Part shown: positions 42,401 through 50,209 of the stretch, in pieces
Position numbering within the stretch: the stretch's first letter is position 1
How the letters are laid out: each line of letters begins with the position of its first letter
DNA from: Algoriphagus formosus
Lineage (GTDB): Bacteria; Bacteroidota; Bacteroidia; Cytophagales; Cyclobacteriaceae
Assembly (NCBI RefSeq): GCF_002807035.1
Contig: NZ_NIUC01000002.1
Coordinates: 677,477-741,476, forward strand
Direction: 5' to 3'
DNA length: 64,000 nucleotides
Notes under the pieces: model-generated
Told to the model about the DNA's origin: nothing
Database searches by the model: none
The model's input: only the letters and a program-made list of their open reading frames with translations
Program-made: the position numbers and the translations under genes

Positions 42401-43771
42401 AAGCAAAAGGACGTCCTCGATAAAATGAAACCCAAATTTATCGAGCAGGCAGCTGCAAAAGGCCATGAACCTAAAAAGTTGGAGAAAATCTGGACAGACT
42501 GGGAAGCTTTTGCCTCCTATGCCTTCAATAAATCCCACTCGACCTGCTATGCTTGGGTAGCCTATCAGACAGCCTATCTCAAGGCGCACTATCCGGCCGA
42601 ATACATGGCTTCCGTCCTCAGCAACAACATGAACGATATCACGCAGGTGACATTCTTCATGGAGGAGTGTAAGCGAATGGGAATTCCTGTTTTAGGGCCG
42701 GATGTCAACGAATCCAAAAGTGGCTTTACGGTAAACAAAGATGGAGAAATCCGATTTGGAATGGCTGCCATCAAAGGAGCCGGCGGTGCTGCGGTAGAAG
42801 AAATCATCCTGGAACGTGAAAAAAACGGGCTTTACACCTCCTTCTTTGAATTTGCGAAGCGAGTAAATCCAAAAGTTCTCAACAAGAAAACGATGGAGGC
42901 TTTGGCAATGGCAGGAAGCTTTGACTGCTTTCCTGAATATCATCGCCGCCAATACCTCGAAGCGCCTGAAGGTGATATCACCTTGATCGAGAAGGCAACC
43001 AAGTATGCCCAACGCCTACAACAGGAAAAAGAAAGCTCGCAAGTGAGTCTATTTGGAGGAGCAGGCGGAGGAATGGACGTCCCCGTGCCGTCTGTATCAC
43101 CGATGGAACCTTTCTCCCAGCTTCAGCAGCTCAACATTGAAAAAGAAGTGGTCGGGCTGTACATTTCAGGCCATCCGCTTGATCAGTACAAATTGGAAAT
43201 TGAGTCTTTCACCAACTGCAGCTTGTCAGAGCTCAATGATCTCCCAGCTTTGCAAAACAAAAAAGACATCAACCTTGCCGGTGCAGTCACTGACTTTGCC
43301 CATCGGACTACCAAAAATGGGAAGCCTTTTGGGACACTAACCTTGGAAGACTATCAGGGAGGCTTTACTTTCTACCTTTTCGGAGAGGATTATGTGAAAT
43401 TCAAAGAGTATTTCATGAAAGGCTGGTACCTCTTTGTGAAGGGCGGAGTCAGTCCGAAGAAGTGGAATCCCGACGAAATGGAGTTTAAGATTTCATCCGT
43501 CATGTTACTCTCTGAGGTTCGGTCAAAAATGGTCAAAGGCCTTCGTGTAAACATTGACCTGGATGATCTAAACTATGACCTGATGGAAAAGCTGGAATCC
43601 ATGACTCAGAAGTATAAAGGGGAAGCAAAGCTTTATTTCAACGTGATCGACCGAAAGGAAAATATCAGTCTGGAGCTCTTTTCGAAGCGCTTTCTGATCG
43701 ACCCGAGTGAGGAGCTGATTAAGGAACTGCAAACTATCCCTGACATCGTCTATAAGATCATGAGTGAGTAA
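39479..43771 (+). CDS. dnaE: DNA polymerase III alpha subunit with fused N-terminal DEDDh exonuclease
   Basis: A 1430-residue replicative polymerase. Residues 1-190 form an epsilon-like 3'-5' proofreading exonuclease (FDTETTGL, Asp6/Glu8; HNIEFDINV; DAHDAAYDVDATA). A linker with Ala/Glu/Lys leads to the PHP domain (THLHVHTQYS from about 245), then the polymerase core with the catalytic aspartates in PDIDIDFDDEGRG (about 655-659), the finger and beta-binding regions, tandem HhH, and an OB-fold near the C-terminus. E. coli has DnaE and DnaQ as separate subunits; here they are covalently joined at the N-terminus, unlike PolC where the exonuclease is inserted in PHP. Monocistronic. Confidence 0.95.
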   Translation: MYIIFDTETTGLPRDYNAPMSDVDNWPRLVQLAWQLHDAKGKLISNHNYIVKPEGFTIPYNAEKVHGISTKRALAEGYDLKEVLAIFEKDVAEAKHLVGHNIEFDINVVGSEFIRAELGMPLTANPLDTKDISTEFCAIPGGKGGKFKWPTLTELHQKLFGKGFGDAHDAAYDVDATARCFFGLITHGVQKPEEGISIQEVVYEAPDLAEANFAQAKDEQKVAAKEVLKQAGKADISELVDVPFTHLHVHTQYSVLQATSEIPALIAKAKSMNMPAIAMTDHGNMMGAFNFVKSAMVADIKPIIGCEFNLCRDRKNKSNKDDGYQTVLLAKNKAGYHNLAKLASYANIEGFYYLPRIDKEVLVQYKGDLIATTGGLWGEIPFLILNVGETQAEEAFIWWKEQFGEDFYVELNRHGIPEEEKVNEVLLEFARKYNVKYFAANNTYYNDKADAKAHDILLCVKDGELVEKPKKYIGKRGREYRYGLPNDEFYLKSPEEMKKLFADLPEAIECTHEIVEKIEAYKLAREVLLPKFDIPEEFKDPQDEVDGGKRGENAFLRHLTYEGAKKRYKEITPEIQERLDFELETIERTGYPGYFLIVQDFTRAARDMGVSVGPGRGSAAGSAVAYCIGITNVDPIEYDLLFERFLNPDRVSLPDIDIDFDDEGRGRVIDYVIKKYGSNQVAQIITYGTMAAKSAIRDTARVLNLPLQEAGRLANLVPDLKLKVLFDLAKNKSALADKLKGQGELIQKAEELLKIAQGQDDSAKTVNQATVLEGSVRNVGIHACGVIITPDDITNFVPVALAKDSEMVCTQFDNSVVESAGLLKMDFLGLKTLTLIKDAIKIVKERHGIQLDADAFPIDDEKTYELFQRGETVGIFQYESAGMQKYMRELKPTAFADLIAMNALYRPGPLAYIPEFIDRKHGKKEISYDLDDMQEYLEETYGITVYQEQVMLLSQKLADFTKGEADVLRKAMGKKQKDVLDKMKPKFIEQAAAKGHEPKKLEKIWTDWEAFASYAFNKSHSTCYAWVAYQTAYLKAHYPAEYMASVLSNNMNDITQVTFFMEECKRMGIPVLGPDVNESKSGFTVNKDGEIRFGMAAIKGAGGAAVEEIILEREKNGLYTSFFEFAKRVNPKVLNKKTMEALAMAGSFDCFPEYHRRQYLEAPEGDITLIEKATKYAQRLQQEKESSQVSLFGGAGGGMDVPVPSVSPMEPFSQLQQLNIEKEVVGLYISGHPLDQYKLEIESFTNCSLSELNDLPALQNKKDINLAGAVTDFAHRTTKNGKPFGTLTLEDYQGGFTFYLFGEDYVKFKEYFMKGWYLFVKGGVSPKKWNPDEMEFKISSVMLLSEVRSKMVKGLRVNIDLDDLNYDLMEKLESMTQKYKGEAKLYFNVIDRKENISLELFSKRFLIDPSEELIKELQTIPDIVYKIMSE

Positions 43772-43851
43772 TTGTAAAAGTCTGACTATGACTCATAGAG
43801 AATTTTTTAAACACAATTTGAACTTAATGAAGATACATAGGCTTTCTCTAA

Positions 43852-43859
43852 TATATTTG
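43852..43859 (+). promoter_or_regulatory. -7 element TATATTTG for thioredoxin
   Basis: Exact TAnnTTTG, 31 bp upstream of the ATG at 43891. No convincing -33 partner. Confidence 0.5.
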
Positions 43860-43890
43860 GAAAATCGAACCGAACTAAACACATCAAATA

Positions 43891-44211
43891 ATGGCAAAAG
43901 CAATAGAAATTACTGACGCAAATTTTGAAGAAGTCATCAAATCAGAAAAACCAATCCTAGTGGATTTTTGGGCAGAGTGGTGCGGACCTTGTAAAATGAT
44001 CGGACCTATCGTAGAAGAGCTCGCAGGAGACTACGAAGGCAAAGCTGTCATTGGAAAAGTGGATGTAGATTCCAATCCAAGCGTAGCACAGGCATTTGGC
44101 ATTCGCTCTATTCCTACCCTTCTATTCTTCAAAGACGGGCAGATTGTAGACAAGCAAGTAGGCGCAGTACCTAAAGCAATTCTTAGCCAGAAATTAGAAG
44201 CTCAACTCTAA
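43891..44211 (+). CDS. trxA: Thioredoxin
   Basis: A 106-residue cytoplasmic thioredoxin with the redox motif WCGPCK (Cys31, Cys34), the buried Asp25 in VDFWAEW and the cis-proline in IRSIPTLLFF. It reduces protein disulfides using thioredoxin reductase. It has its own promoter and a terminator. The next gene handles sulfur/selenium on tRNA, but the terminator argues against obligate cotranscription. Confidence 0.96.
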   Translation: MAKAIEITDANFEEVIKSEKPILVDFWAEWCGPCKMIGPIVEELAGDYEGKAVIGKVDVDSNPSVAQAFGIRSIPTLLFFKDGQIVDKQVGAVPKAILSQKLEAQL

Positions 44212-44232
44212 TTTCTACTTCAAGTATTTAAG

Positions 44233-44264
44233 ATGCCACCGGAGTGATTCGGTGGCATTTTTTT
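44233..44264 (+). terminator. Intrinsic terminator after thioredoxin
   Basis: Stem ATGCCACC (44233-44240) / GGTGGCAT (44251-44258) followed by a T7 tract. It lies between trxA and mnmH, whose ATG at 44279 is only 15 bp further, so mnmH is either read through or uses a promoter overlapping this element. Confidence 0.8.
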
Positions 44265-44278
44265 ATATTCGACCTCCT

Positions 44279-45313
44279 ATGAGTGAGACCCTGATTACGC
44301 TTTCTGATTTTTTTGAGCTTCGCAAAAGCCTTCCCATCCTGGATGCGAGAAGCGAAGGGGAATTTGCGCAAAGCCATATTCCCGGAGCCATCAATCTGCC
44401 CATTCTGAATGATCAAGAGCGAAAAATAGTCGGAACACTCTACAAAGAAAAAGGTAGTGAAGCTGCAACACTGAAAGGCTTTGAGTTGGTAGGACCTCGA
44501 TTTCATGAGATTCAGCAAGCAGCGATTGAAAAATTTCCCGAAAGAAAGATAATCCTTTACTGTTGGCGGGGCGGAATGCGCAGTCAGATTTTATCCTGGC
44601 TCTTAGGAATGGTCGGATTTGAAATTTTCCGTATCAAAGGAGGATACAAAACCTACCGAACCTTTACTTTCGAAGAAGTCCGAAAAAGCAGAAAGCTCAT
44701 CGTTTTGGGTGGAAAAACCGGGACAGCAAAAACAGTTTTACTTCAATTGCTCAAATCATCTCAAGAGCAAGTAGTCGACTTGGAGGACTTGGCCAATCAT
44801 AAAGGTTCTTCCTTTGGTGGAATCGGACAGCCTCCCCAGCCTACTGTGGAGCAATTTGAAAATTTACTTGCTGAAGAACTCCTGCCTTTTGTAGGAGAAA
44901 AAGCCATTTGGGTAGAAAACGAAAGCAGAAGAATCGGTCGGATTATCCTGCCGGATGCATTTTTCGAACAGATGAAAAGCAGCCCACACATCGATATTCA
45001 AAAATCGCTGGAAGAGCGGACCGATCACATTGCAAATGAGTACGCAAAACTACCTCAGGATTCCCTCAAAAAGGCCGTCCTGAGACTGCAGAAGAAACTG
45101 GGAGGACTCCGAACGCAGGAAGCTTTGGATGCAATAGATGCAGGAGAACATACAAAATGGATCCAAAATCTTTTGATCTACTATGACAAAACCTACGAAT
45201 TTGAGTTAGATAAGCACCCAAAGGATCGAACGGTTTCCTTGGATCTCTCCGGCCTAAGCTTGGACCAACAGTGTAAACTTTTACTGAAAGCAAAAGAAAA
45301 ATTCTATGAATGA
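44279..45313 (+). CDS. mnmH: tRNA 2-selenouridine synthase
   Basis: A 344-residue protein (start at 44279; the GTG at 44252 lies in the terminator hairpin). N-terminal rhodanese domain with the catalytic Cys95 in YCWRGGMRSQ and a C-terminal P-loop domain with GGKTGTAKT (144-152). It geranylates and then exchanges sulfur for selenium at the wobble 2-thiouridine of tRNAs for Lys, Glu and Gln, using selenophosphate. The selenophosphate synthase gene overlaps its end by 8 bp, which fits the pathway exactly. Confidence 0.94.
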   Translation: MSETLITLSDFFELRKSLPILDARSEGEFAQSHIPGAINLPILNDQERKIVGTLYKEKGSEAATLKGFELVGPRFHEIQQAAIEKFPERKIILYCWRGGMRSQILSWLLGMVGFEIFRIKGGYKTYRTFTFEEVRKSRKLIVLGGKTGTAKTVLLQLLKSSQEQVVDLEDLANHKGSSFGGIGQPPQPTVEQFENLLAEELLPFVGEKAIWVENESRRIGRIILPDAFFEQMKSSPHIDIQKSLEERTDHIANEYAKLPQDSLKKAVLRLQKKLGGLRTQEALDAIDAGEHTKWIQNLLIYYDKTYEFELDKHPKDRTVSLDLSGLSLDQQCKLLLKAKEKFYE

Positions 45314-46346
45314 GACCCCTATCAGATTGACCGAATGGAGTGAAGGCTCTGGCTGCGGCTGCAAAATCGCGCCTGCCATCCTGGATCAAATTCTTTCATC
45401 CAGCAACTCATTTAGCCAAAGCGACTCAAACTTGCTAGTGGGCAATTCGGGTAAAGATGATGCGGCGGTGTATCAAGTGAGTGAGGATATTGCGCTAGTC
45501 AACACCGTAGATTTTTTCACTCCTATTGTAGACGATCCTTTTGATTTTGGACAGATCGCCGCTGCCAATGCGATCTCGGATGTATATGCCATGGGCGGAA
45601 AGCCCTTATTTGCGAATGCGATTCTGAGTTGGCCTGTAGAAAAACTTGCACCCGAACTGGCAGCCAAAGTCATGGAAGGGGCGAAAAGTATCTGTAGCAA
45701 GGCTGGTATCGAACTCGCAGGAGGTCACAGCATCGCTGCCAAGGACCCGATTTTCGGACTTTCAGTGAATGGAATCGTACATCCCCGAAAGATCAAAACC
45801 AATCAGGGAGCCAAAGAAGGTGACCTGATTTTTCTGACCAAGCCACTCGGAATCGGCGTCTTGGCTACGGCATTGAAACGTCAAAAGATCCAAAATCAGG
45901 ACTATGAAAAACTAGTGAATACAGCCTGCCAATTAAATAAAATCGGGGCTGTCTTGGGAAATCATGAGGAAGTGCATGCCATGACAGATGTGACAGGCTT
46001 TGGGCTGTTGGGACATTTGATCGAAATGGCAGAGGGAGCTGAACTTTCAGCAGAACTAGCGATTGGTCAATTACCATTGATTGAGGGAATTCAGGACTAT
46101 ATCGATCAGTTTATTTTTCCAGACAACACCTATCGAAACTGGAACGCTTACAATACCAAAACAGAAGGAGTCAAGGGTATGGATCTGGTCAAACTCTGCG
46201 ATCCACAGACCAGCGGAGGACTATTGATAGCAGTTTCGCCAGAAAATCAAACATGGTTTGAAGACACGCTAAAACAAGCCAATCAAGAAGTTTGGCAAAT
46301 AGGATCTTTTACTCCAAAGCAAAAATTTACAGTAAAGGTAAGCTAG
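45306..46346 (+). CDS. selD: Selenide, water dikinase (selenophosphate synthase)
   Basis: A 346-residue PurM-fold enzyme making selenophosphate from selenide and ATP. The active residues are Cys17 and Lys20 in GSGCGCK, the same numbering as the E. coli enzyme; there is no in-frame TGA, so this is a cysteine, not selenocysteine, form. Other landmarks: GKDDAAVYQV, VNTVDFFTPIVDDPFDFGQIA and LCDPQTSGGLLIAVSP. Overlap with mnmH indicates that selenium here is destined for tRNA; no selA/selB is in the window. Confidence 0.95.
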   Translation: MNETPIRLTEWSEGSGCGCKIAPAILDQILSSSNSFSQSDSNLLVGNSGKDDAAVYQVSEDIALVNTVDFFTPIVDDPFDFGQIAAANAISDVYAMGGKPLFANAILSWPVEKLAPELAAKVMEGAKSICSKAGIELAGGHSIAAKDPIFGLSVNGIVHPRKIKTNQGAKEGDLIFLTKPLGIGVLATALKRQKIQNQDYEKLVNTACQLNKIGAVLGNHEEVHAMTDVTGFGLLGHLIEMAEGAELSAELAIGQLPLIEGIQDYIDQFIFPDNTYRNWNAYNTKTEGVKGMDLVKLCDPQTSGGLLIAVSPENQTWFEDTLKQANQEVWQIGSFTPKQKFTVKVS

Positions 46347-46392
46347 GTCAGGATTGGGTTTTGTAAATTAAAAGCAACAAACCTAGCCTAAA

Positions 46393-47304
46393 ATGAACCT
46401 AAGAATCAGCAATTTCCTGTTTTCACTAGCCCTTTTCTTTACTTACTTATCAGCCATGGCCCAAGTTCCAGCATCTATCGAAAGTGAATTAGTCATTTTG
46501 AATGTAGAAACGCTGGAGCAAAAAGTGATTTTGAGAGAAAAGCGACACTTCGAAGCGCCAAACTGGACTCGGGATGGAGATTATCTTTTGATCAATGCCG
46601 CTGGAAAACTGGAAAAAATTGATTTGGAAGGAAATAATTTGGGGCCGATTTTCCCAGATCAAATCACTCGGATCAACAATGATCATGGCTTGAGTTTTGA
46701 TGGGAAAACCATCGTTTTCAGCAAAAATGAGGAAGGAATGGGATCGCGTATCTACACCATTCCCACAGCGGGCGGAACTGCCAAACTCATCACCCCTAAG
46801 TATCCCAGCTATTGGCATGGAATCAGCCCGGATGGAAAGACGCTAGTATATTGTGCAGAAAGAGATGGTTCTTGGGATGTCTGGGCTATCTCGACCCAAG
46901 GGGGCGAGGAAGTTCGATTGACCGACGCGGAAGGATTGGACGACGGCCCGGAGTATTCTTATGATGGAAAATGGATCTACTTCAACAGCCACCGAACCGG
47001 CAGGATGCAAGCCTATCGGATGAAACCTGATGGAAGCGGGCAAGAGCAACTGACTTTTGATGACTTGGACAATTGGTTTCCCCACCCATCGCCGGATAGT
47101 AAAAGTGCCGTAATAATTTCTTACTTGGAAGATCAAAAAGGTGCCCATCCATTCGGAAAAGACGTGAAGCTTCGACTACTCGATGTAGAAACCAAAGAAA
47201 TCGAAGATCTGACAGAAGTCTTTTATGGCGGCCAAGGCACGATCAACGTGCATTCTTGGTCACCAGATGGGAAGTGGATTGCTTTTGTGAGGTATTATAT
47301 ATAG
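46393..47304 (+). CDS. TolB-like / PD40 beta-propeller exported protein
   Basis: A 303-residue protein with a signal peptide (FLFSLALFFTYLSAMAQ). Several WD40-like PD40 repeats are visible: APNWTRDGDYLLINAAG, HGISPDGKTLVYCAERDGS, GPEYSYDGKWIYFNSHRTG, PHPSPDSKSAVIISY and HSWSPDGKWIAFVRY, giving about six blades. Resembles the propeller of TolB and of S9 peptidase N-termini, without a catalytic domain. Periplasmic scaffold or binding role likely; partner unknown. About 45 bp after selD. Confidence 0.8.
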   Translation: MNLRISNFLFSLALFFTYLSAMAQVPASIESELVILNVETLEQKVILREKRHFEAPNWTRDGDYLLINAAGKLEKIDLEGNNLGPIFPDQITRINNDHGLSFDGKTIVFSKNEEGMGSRIYTIPTAGGTAKLITPKYPSYWHGISPDGKTLVYCAERDGSWDVWAISTQGGEEVRLTDAEGLDDGPEYSYDGKWIYFNSHRTGRMQAYRMKPDGSGQEQLTFDDLDNWFPHPSPDSKSAVIISYLEDQKGAHPFGKDVKLRLLDVETKEIEDLTEVFYGGQGTINVHSWSPDGKWIAFVRYYI

Positions 47305-47308
47305 ATAA

Positions 47309-47863
47309 TTACCTCAAACTCGACACTCCTCCCGAAACCATAAACTTCATCACGTCGGTACTTTTGACTCCTTTGAGTGGCTTGATCTTATCTTTGGGTA
47401 CCAGAAAAACATTACCGGAGACATTGTAGCTATGCGGAAAATACACGGCCACCAAGTCCGGCTCACCGATATTGGACATGTCTTCCTGTGTGATAAAACC
47501 CAGCCGGGATAAGTTCTCAGAAATTTGTACAATCACCGGACTGCTGAACTTCTTCTTTTCACCCACAAAAGCTCCCATCAGGTCTTTAATCGAGGTATAG
47601 AGCAAATTCACCAAGGGAATCTTAAATACCCCTCGCTCAAACCACTCAAAAAACGGCTTGGTAAAGAACAAACTCGCCAGATAGCCAATAAACGTAATCA
47701 AGGCCAAAACCATCAGAATCCCTATACCGGGAATAGGCACCGGAATCAGACCATCTAAAAAGATAAAAATCGCATAAATCACATAGACTGTCACTGCCAA
47801 GGGAGTCAGAAACAGTAAGCCTCTCAGAAAGTAGGATAAGATTCTTTTATAGGTAAATGCCAT
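47309..47863 (-). CDS. DUF502 family membrane protein
   Basis: A 184-residue protein with two N-terminal transmembrane helices (about 10-35 and 45-70: FLTPLAVTVYVIYAIFIFLDGL, GIGILMVLALITFIGYLASLFF) and a soluble C-terminal domain including GEPDLVAVYFPHSYNVSGNVFLVPKDKI, typical of DUF502. Function unknown in bacteria; plant homologues (LCV-like) are membrane proteins. Monocistronic, convergent with the TolB-like gene with a 4-bp gap. Confidence 0.85.
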   Translation of the reverse strand: MAFTYKRILSYFLRGLLFLTPLAVTVYVIYAIFIFLDGLIPVPIPGIGILMVLALITFIGYLASLFFTKPFFEWFERGVFKIPLVNLLYTSIKDLMGAFVGEKKKFSSPVIVQISENLSRLGFITQEDMSNIGEPDLVAVYFPHSYNVSGNVFLVPKDKIKPLKGVKSTDVMKFMVSGGVSSLR

Positions 47864-47913
47864 AGGGGACGGAATTCAAAAATATCATATTAGTCAAGAG
47901 ACTTTTTTTGTCA

Positions 47914-47933
47914 GGCTGAGCGAAGTCGAAGCC
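47914..47933 (+). repeat. Intergenic palindromic element (GGCT-GA ... GA-AGCC type)
   Basis: Arms GGCT (47914-47917) and AGCC (47930-47933) with GA dinucleotides just inside each (47918-47919 and 47928-47929) around GCGAAGTC. It resembles repeats widespread in Bacteroidota intergenic DNA and shares its plan with units at 10.9 kb and 48.8 kb. The remaining sequence of 47864-48042 is featureless. Confidence 0.6.
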
Positions 47934-48042
47934 CATTTTCTATTTTTTAGTGTTTCAATCCAAATTCTTATCAAAAGGAGCATTTAAAACAAACCAGGAA
48001 CCATGGATGAACTGATTACATTCAACACCTTAACTCAATTTT

Positions 48043-48663
48043 TTAATCCAAAACCTTAATTTTCACACTGCGGTAATAAATCACGGATTCGGGATCATGT
48101 GCTTGTAAAGCGATTGTCCCCGAGCTGAGCTTTTTGGTTCCTAAATCACCGCTTCTCACCTCCGACTCATCATACTCATTGATAGTCTTTCCGTTGATTT
48201 TCACAGTGATTTGATCACCTTGGACGATTACATGCTCCGTGTACCATTCCCCATCCTCTACGTAGACTTCACGTACGTCTTGGAAAGAATACACACTCCC
48301 GGTTTTTCTCCAGTCAGAATGAGATTGATTGACCTGAATTTCATAGCCTACATTTGGCCAACCGTTTTCTTGGTATTCTGTATGAATAAATATCCCTGAA
48401 TTGGCCTTAGGCATGGTTTTTACTTCCACCATCAGCTCGAAATTCTTAAAATCATGATTTCCTACCGGCCCTACATAAAAGGCGTGGGCACGTGGACCAT
48501 CAACTTTAATTACTCCATCTACTACCTGGAATGAATCTGGATTTTCGGAAACCTTCCAACCTTCCAGATTTTCTCCATTAAATAACTCAATCCATTCTCC
48601 GGATTGAGCAAAAGAAAGCTGGGAAATAAGAAAGAGGATTAAAAATGATATGGACGTTTTCAT
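48043..48663 (-). CDS. DUF1080 (3-keto-disaccharide hydrolase-like) secreted protein
   Basis: A 206-residue secreted protein when started at 48663 (MKTSISFLILFLISQLSFAQ). The longer frame to 48837 would add residues encoded by the palindromic repeat at 48760-48834 and is rejected. The body is a single DUF1080 lectin/hydrolase jellyroll: WIELFNGENLEGWKV at the start, DFKNFELMVEVKTMPKANSGIFIHT, GTIALQAHDPESVIYYRSVKIK at the end. Relatives in Bacteroidota hydrolyse 3-keto-glycosides or glucosides in the periplasm. No sugar-use genes surround it. Confidence 0.85.
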   Translation of the reverse strand: MKTSISFLILFLISQLSFAQSGEWIELFNGENLEGWKVSENPDSFQVVDGVIKVDGPRAHAFYVGPVGNHDFKNFELMVEVKTMPKANSGIFIHTEYQENGWPNVGYEIQVNQSHSDWRKTGSVYSFQDVREVYVEDGEWYTEHVIVQGDQITVKINGKTINEYDESEVRSGDLGTKKLSSGTIALQAHDPESVIYYRSVKIKVLD

Positions 48664-48759
48664 AGCGTGAGATAAGGTTTGAAACAGTAAGATACGACCT
48701 GTAGCGGTAGCATTCCAAACCTCTGAAAAATAAATAGTCCTCGCGATGCAAATAAAAAA

Positions 48760-48834
48760 TTCGTCATTGCGAACGAAGTGAAGCAATCTAAATTCAATAA
48801 TTAAGATCGCTTCGTTTCTCTCGCGATGACGAAT
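48760..48834. repeat. Long imperfect inverted repeat between nqrE and the DUF1080 gene
   Basis: The left arm (about 48760-48789, beginning ATTCGTCATTGCGAACGAAG) and right arm (about 48804-48834, ending CGCGATGACGAAT) are inverted copies with mismatches. Each arm is itself a small palindrome with GA dinucleotides on both sides (ATTGC ... GCAAT; on the - strand ATCGC ... GCGAT). It is a BIME/REP-like element and lies where nqrF would be expected. Confidence 0.75.
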
Positions 48835-48869
48835 CAATAATGTGTTTCCTATGAAAGGAATTCTAATCC

Positions 48870-49481
48870 TTAAAGGTCAATCCCCATAAAGGACATAAAT
48901 GCGATTCCCATCAAGCCTGTCAAAAGCATGGTAATACCCAAACCTTTCAAACCATTAGGAACTGCAGAATATTTTAATTTCTCACGAATAGCAGCCAAAG
49001 CTACAATTGCCAAGAAGAATCCTGTTCCGGAACCGAATCCGTAGACAGCAGATTCAGCCAGAGTATAGTCTCGCTGAGCCATGAAAAGAGATCCACCCAA
49101 AATCGCACAGTTTACAGCGATCAAAGGCAAGAAGATACCCAATGCACCATAAAGAGCAGGAGCGAACTTTTCAACGACCATTTCCACCAACTGTACCATC
49201 GCAGCAATAATCGCGATAAACATGATGAATCGAAGGAAAGTCAAATCAACAGTAGCCAACTCAGCATTGACCCATCCAAGAGCACCTTCTTTCAAGACAT
49301 ACTCATTCAAAAGCCAGTTGACTGGAACAGTCACGGTCAATACGAAAATAACCGCAGCGCCTAGTCCTAGGGCAGTACTTACTTTTTTGGATACAGCAAG
49401 GAAAGAACACATGCCGAGGAAGTAAGCGAAAACCATGTTGTCGATAAAGATCGACCGAATACCTAAATTGAATAATTCCAT
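48870..49481 (-). CDS. nqrE: Na+-translocating NADH:quinone reductase subunit E
   Basis: A 203-residue integral membrane subunit with six helices, related to Rnf[25 protein letters not shown] residues 12-32 carry a cysteine that helps coordinate the intramembrane iron site; the second, symmetry-related cysteine is in [14 protein letters not shown]. Part of the Na+-pumping complex oxidising NADH and reducing quinone. Lies 15 bp after nqrD. It is the last nqr gene here: no nqrF follows. Confidence 0.95.
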   Translation of the reverse strand: MELFNLGIRSIFIDNMVFAYFLGMCSFLAVSKKVSTALGLGAAVIFVLTVTVPVNWLLNEYVLKEGALGWVNAELATVDLTFLRFIMFIAIIAAMVQLVEMVVEKFAPALYGALGIFLPLIAVNCAILGGSLFMAQRDYTLAESAVYGFGSGTGFFLAIVALAAIREKLKYSAVPNGLKGLGITMLLTGLMGIAFMSFMGIDL

Positions 49482-49496
49482 TTCTTCTACCGGGTT

Positions 49497-50180
49497 TTAG
49501 TGTTCTACATAGCCTGTCTTGGTACGCTGTACCCAGATGATCAATCCAAGTATGACGAAAGCTCCTACCGGAGAAACCATCAGACCATTGGTGGCTAGTT
49601 TGAAATCAGGACCAAAGATGCTAGAAACATAATCAAAAACAGGGACTCCAAAGACGGATCCAGATCCCCATAGCTCTCTGAAGAATGCTACCGTCAAAAT
49701 GATCCAAGAGTATCCTAAGGCCGAACCAAAGCCATCCAAAACAGAATCATAAGGCTTGTTACCTAGAGCAAATGCTTCTAGACGACCCATTACAATACAG
49801 TTAGTAATGATAAGACCTACGAAAACTGAAAGCTCCTTGTACATATCGAAAGCAAAAGCTTTCAATACTTCATTTACAAGAGTTACTAGGGATGCTACTA
49901 CTGCAAGCTGTACAATGATTCGTACTCGGCTAGGGATGGTATTTCTCATCAATGAGATGACCAAGTTGGACATCACCATTACGAATATTACCGAGATAGC
50001 CATTACCAGGGTTGGCTTCATCTGGGTCGTCACTGCCAAGGCAGAACAGATTCCCAATACCTGAATGGTGATGGGATTATCATCCACTAATGGGTCACTA
50101 ATCAGTCTTTTTCTACGCTTCGAAAGTAAAGCCTCAGCTGGCTTTTTTTCGATTGCTTTTTCTACAGTTTCTGTACTCAT
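49497..50180 (-). CDS. nqrD: Na+-translocating NADH:quinone reductase subunit D
   Basis: A 227-residue membrane subunit, paralogue of NqrE in inverted topology (RnfE-like). Motifs DDNPITIQVLGICSALAVTTQ and VGLIITNCIVMGRLEAFAL contain the iron-coordinating cysteines. A 30-residue basic cytoplasmic N-terminus precedes the first helix. Between nqrC (29 bp) and nqrE (15 bp). Confidence 0.95.
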   Translation of the reverse strand: MSTETVEKAIEKKPAEALLSKRRKRLISDPLVDDNPITIQVLGICSALAVTTQMKPTLVMAISVIFVMVMSNLVISLMRNTIPSRVRIIVQLAVVASLVTLVNEVLKAFAFDMYKELSVFVGLIITNCIVMGRLEAFALGNKPYDSVLDGFGSALGYSWIILTVAFFRELWGSGSVFGVPVFDYVSSIFGPDFKLATNGLMVSPVGAFVILGLIIWVQRTKTGYVEH

Positions 50181-50209
50181 ATCAATTAGATTCAGTGAAG
50201 TGGAGAATA

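Noticed and set aside
44252..44278. GTG start for mnmH
   Set aside because: It lies within the thioredoxin terminator stem; the ATG at 44279 matches the family start.
45306..46346. Selenocysteine-containing SelD
   Set aside because: The active-site codon for residue 17 is a cysteine codon and there is no in-frame TGA; no SECIS-like element was looked for further.
46342..46387. Inverted repeat GCTAGGT/ACCTAGC between selD and the TolB-like gene as terminator
   Set aside because: The loop is over 30 nt and no T-tract follows; probably coincidental.
48664..48837. N-terminal extension of the DUF1080 protein
   Set aside because: The added residues come from the palindromic repeat at 48760-48834; the ATG at 48663 gives a proper signal peptide.
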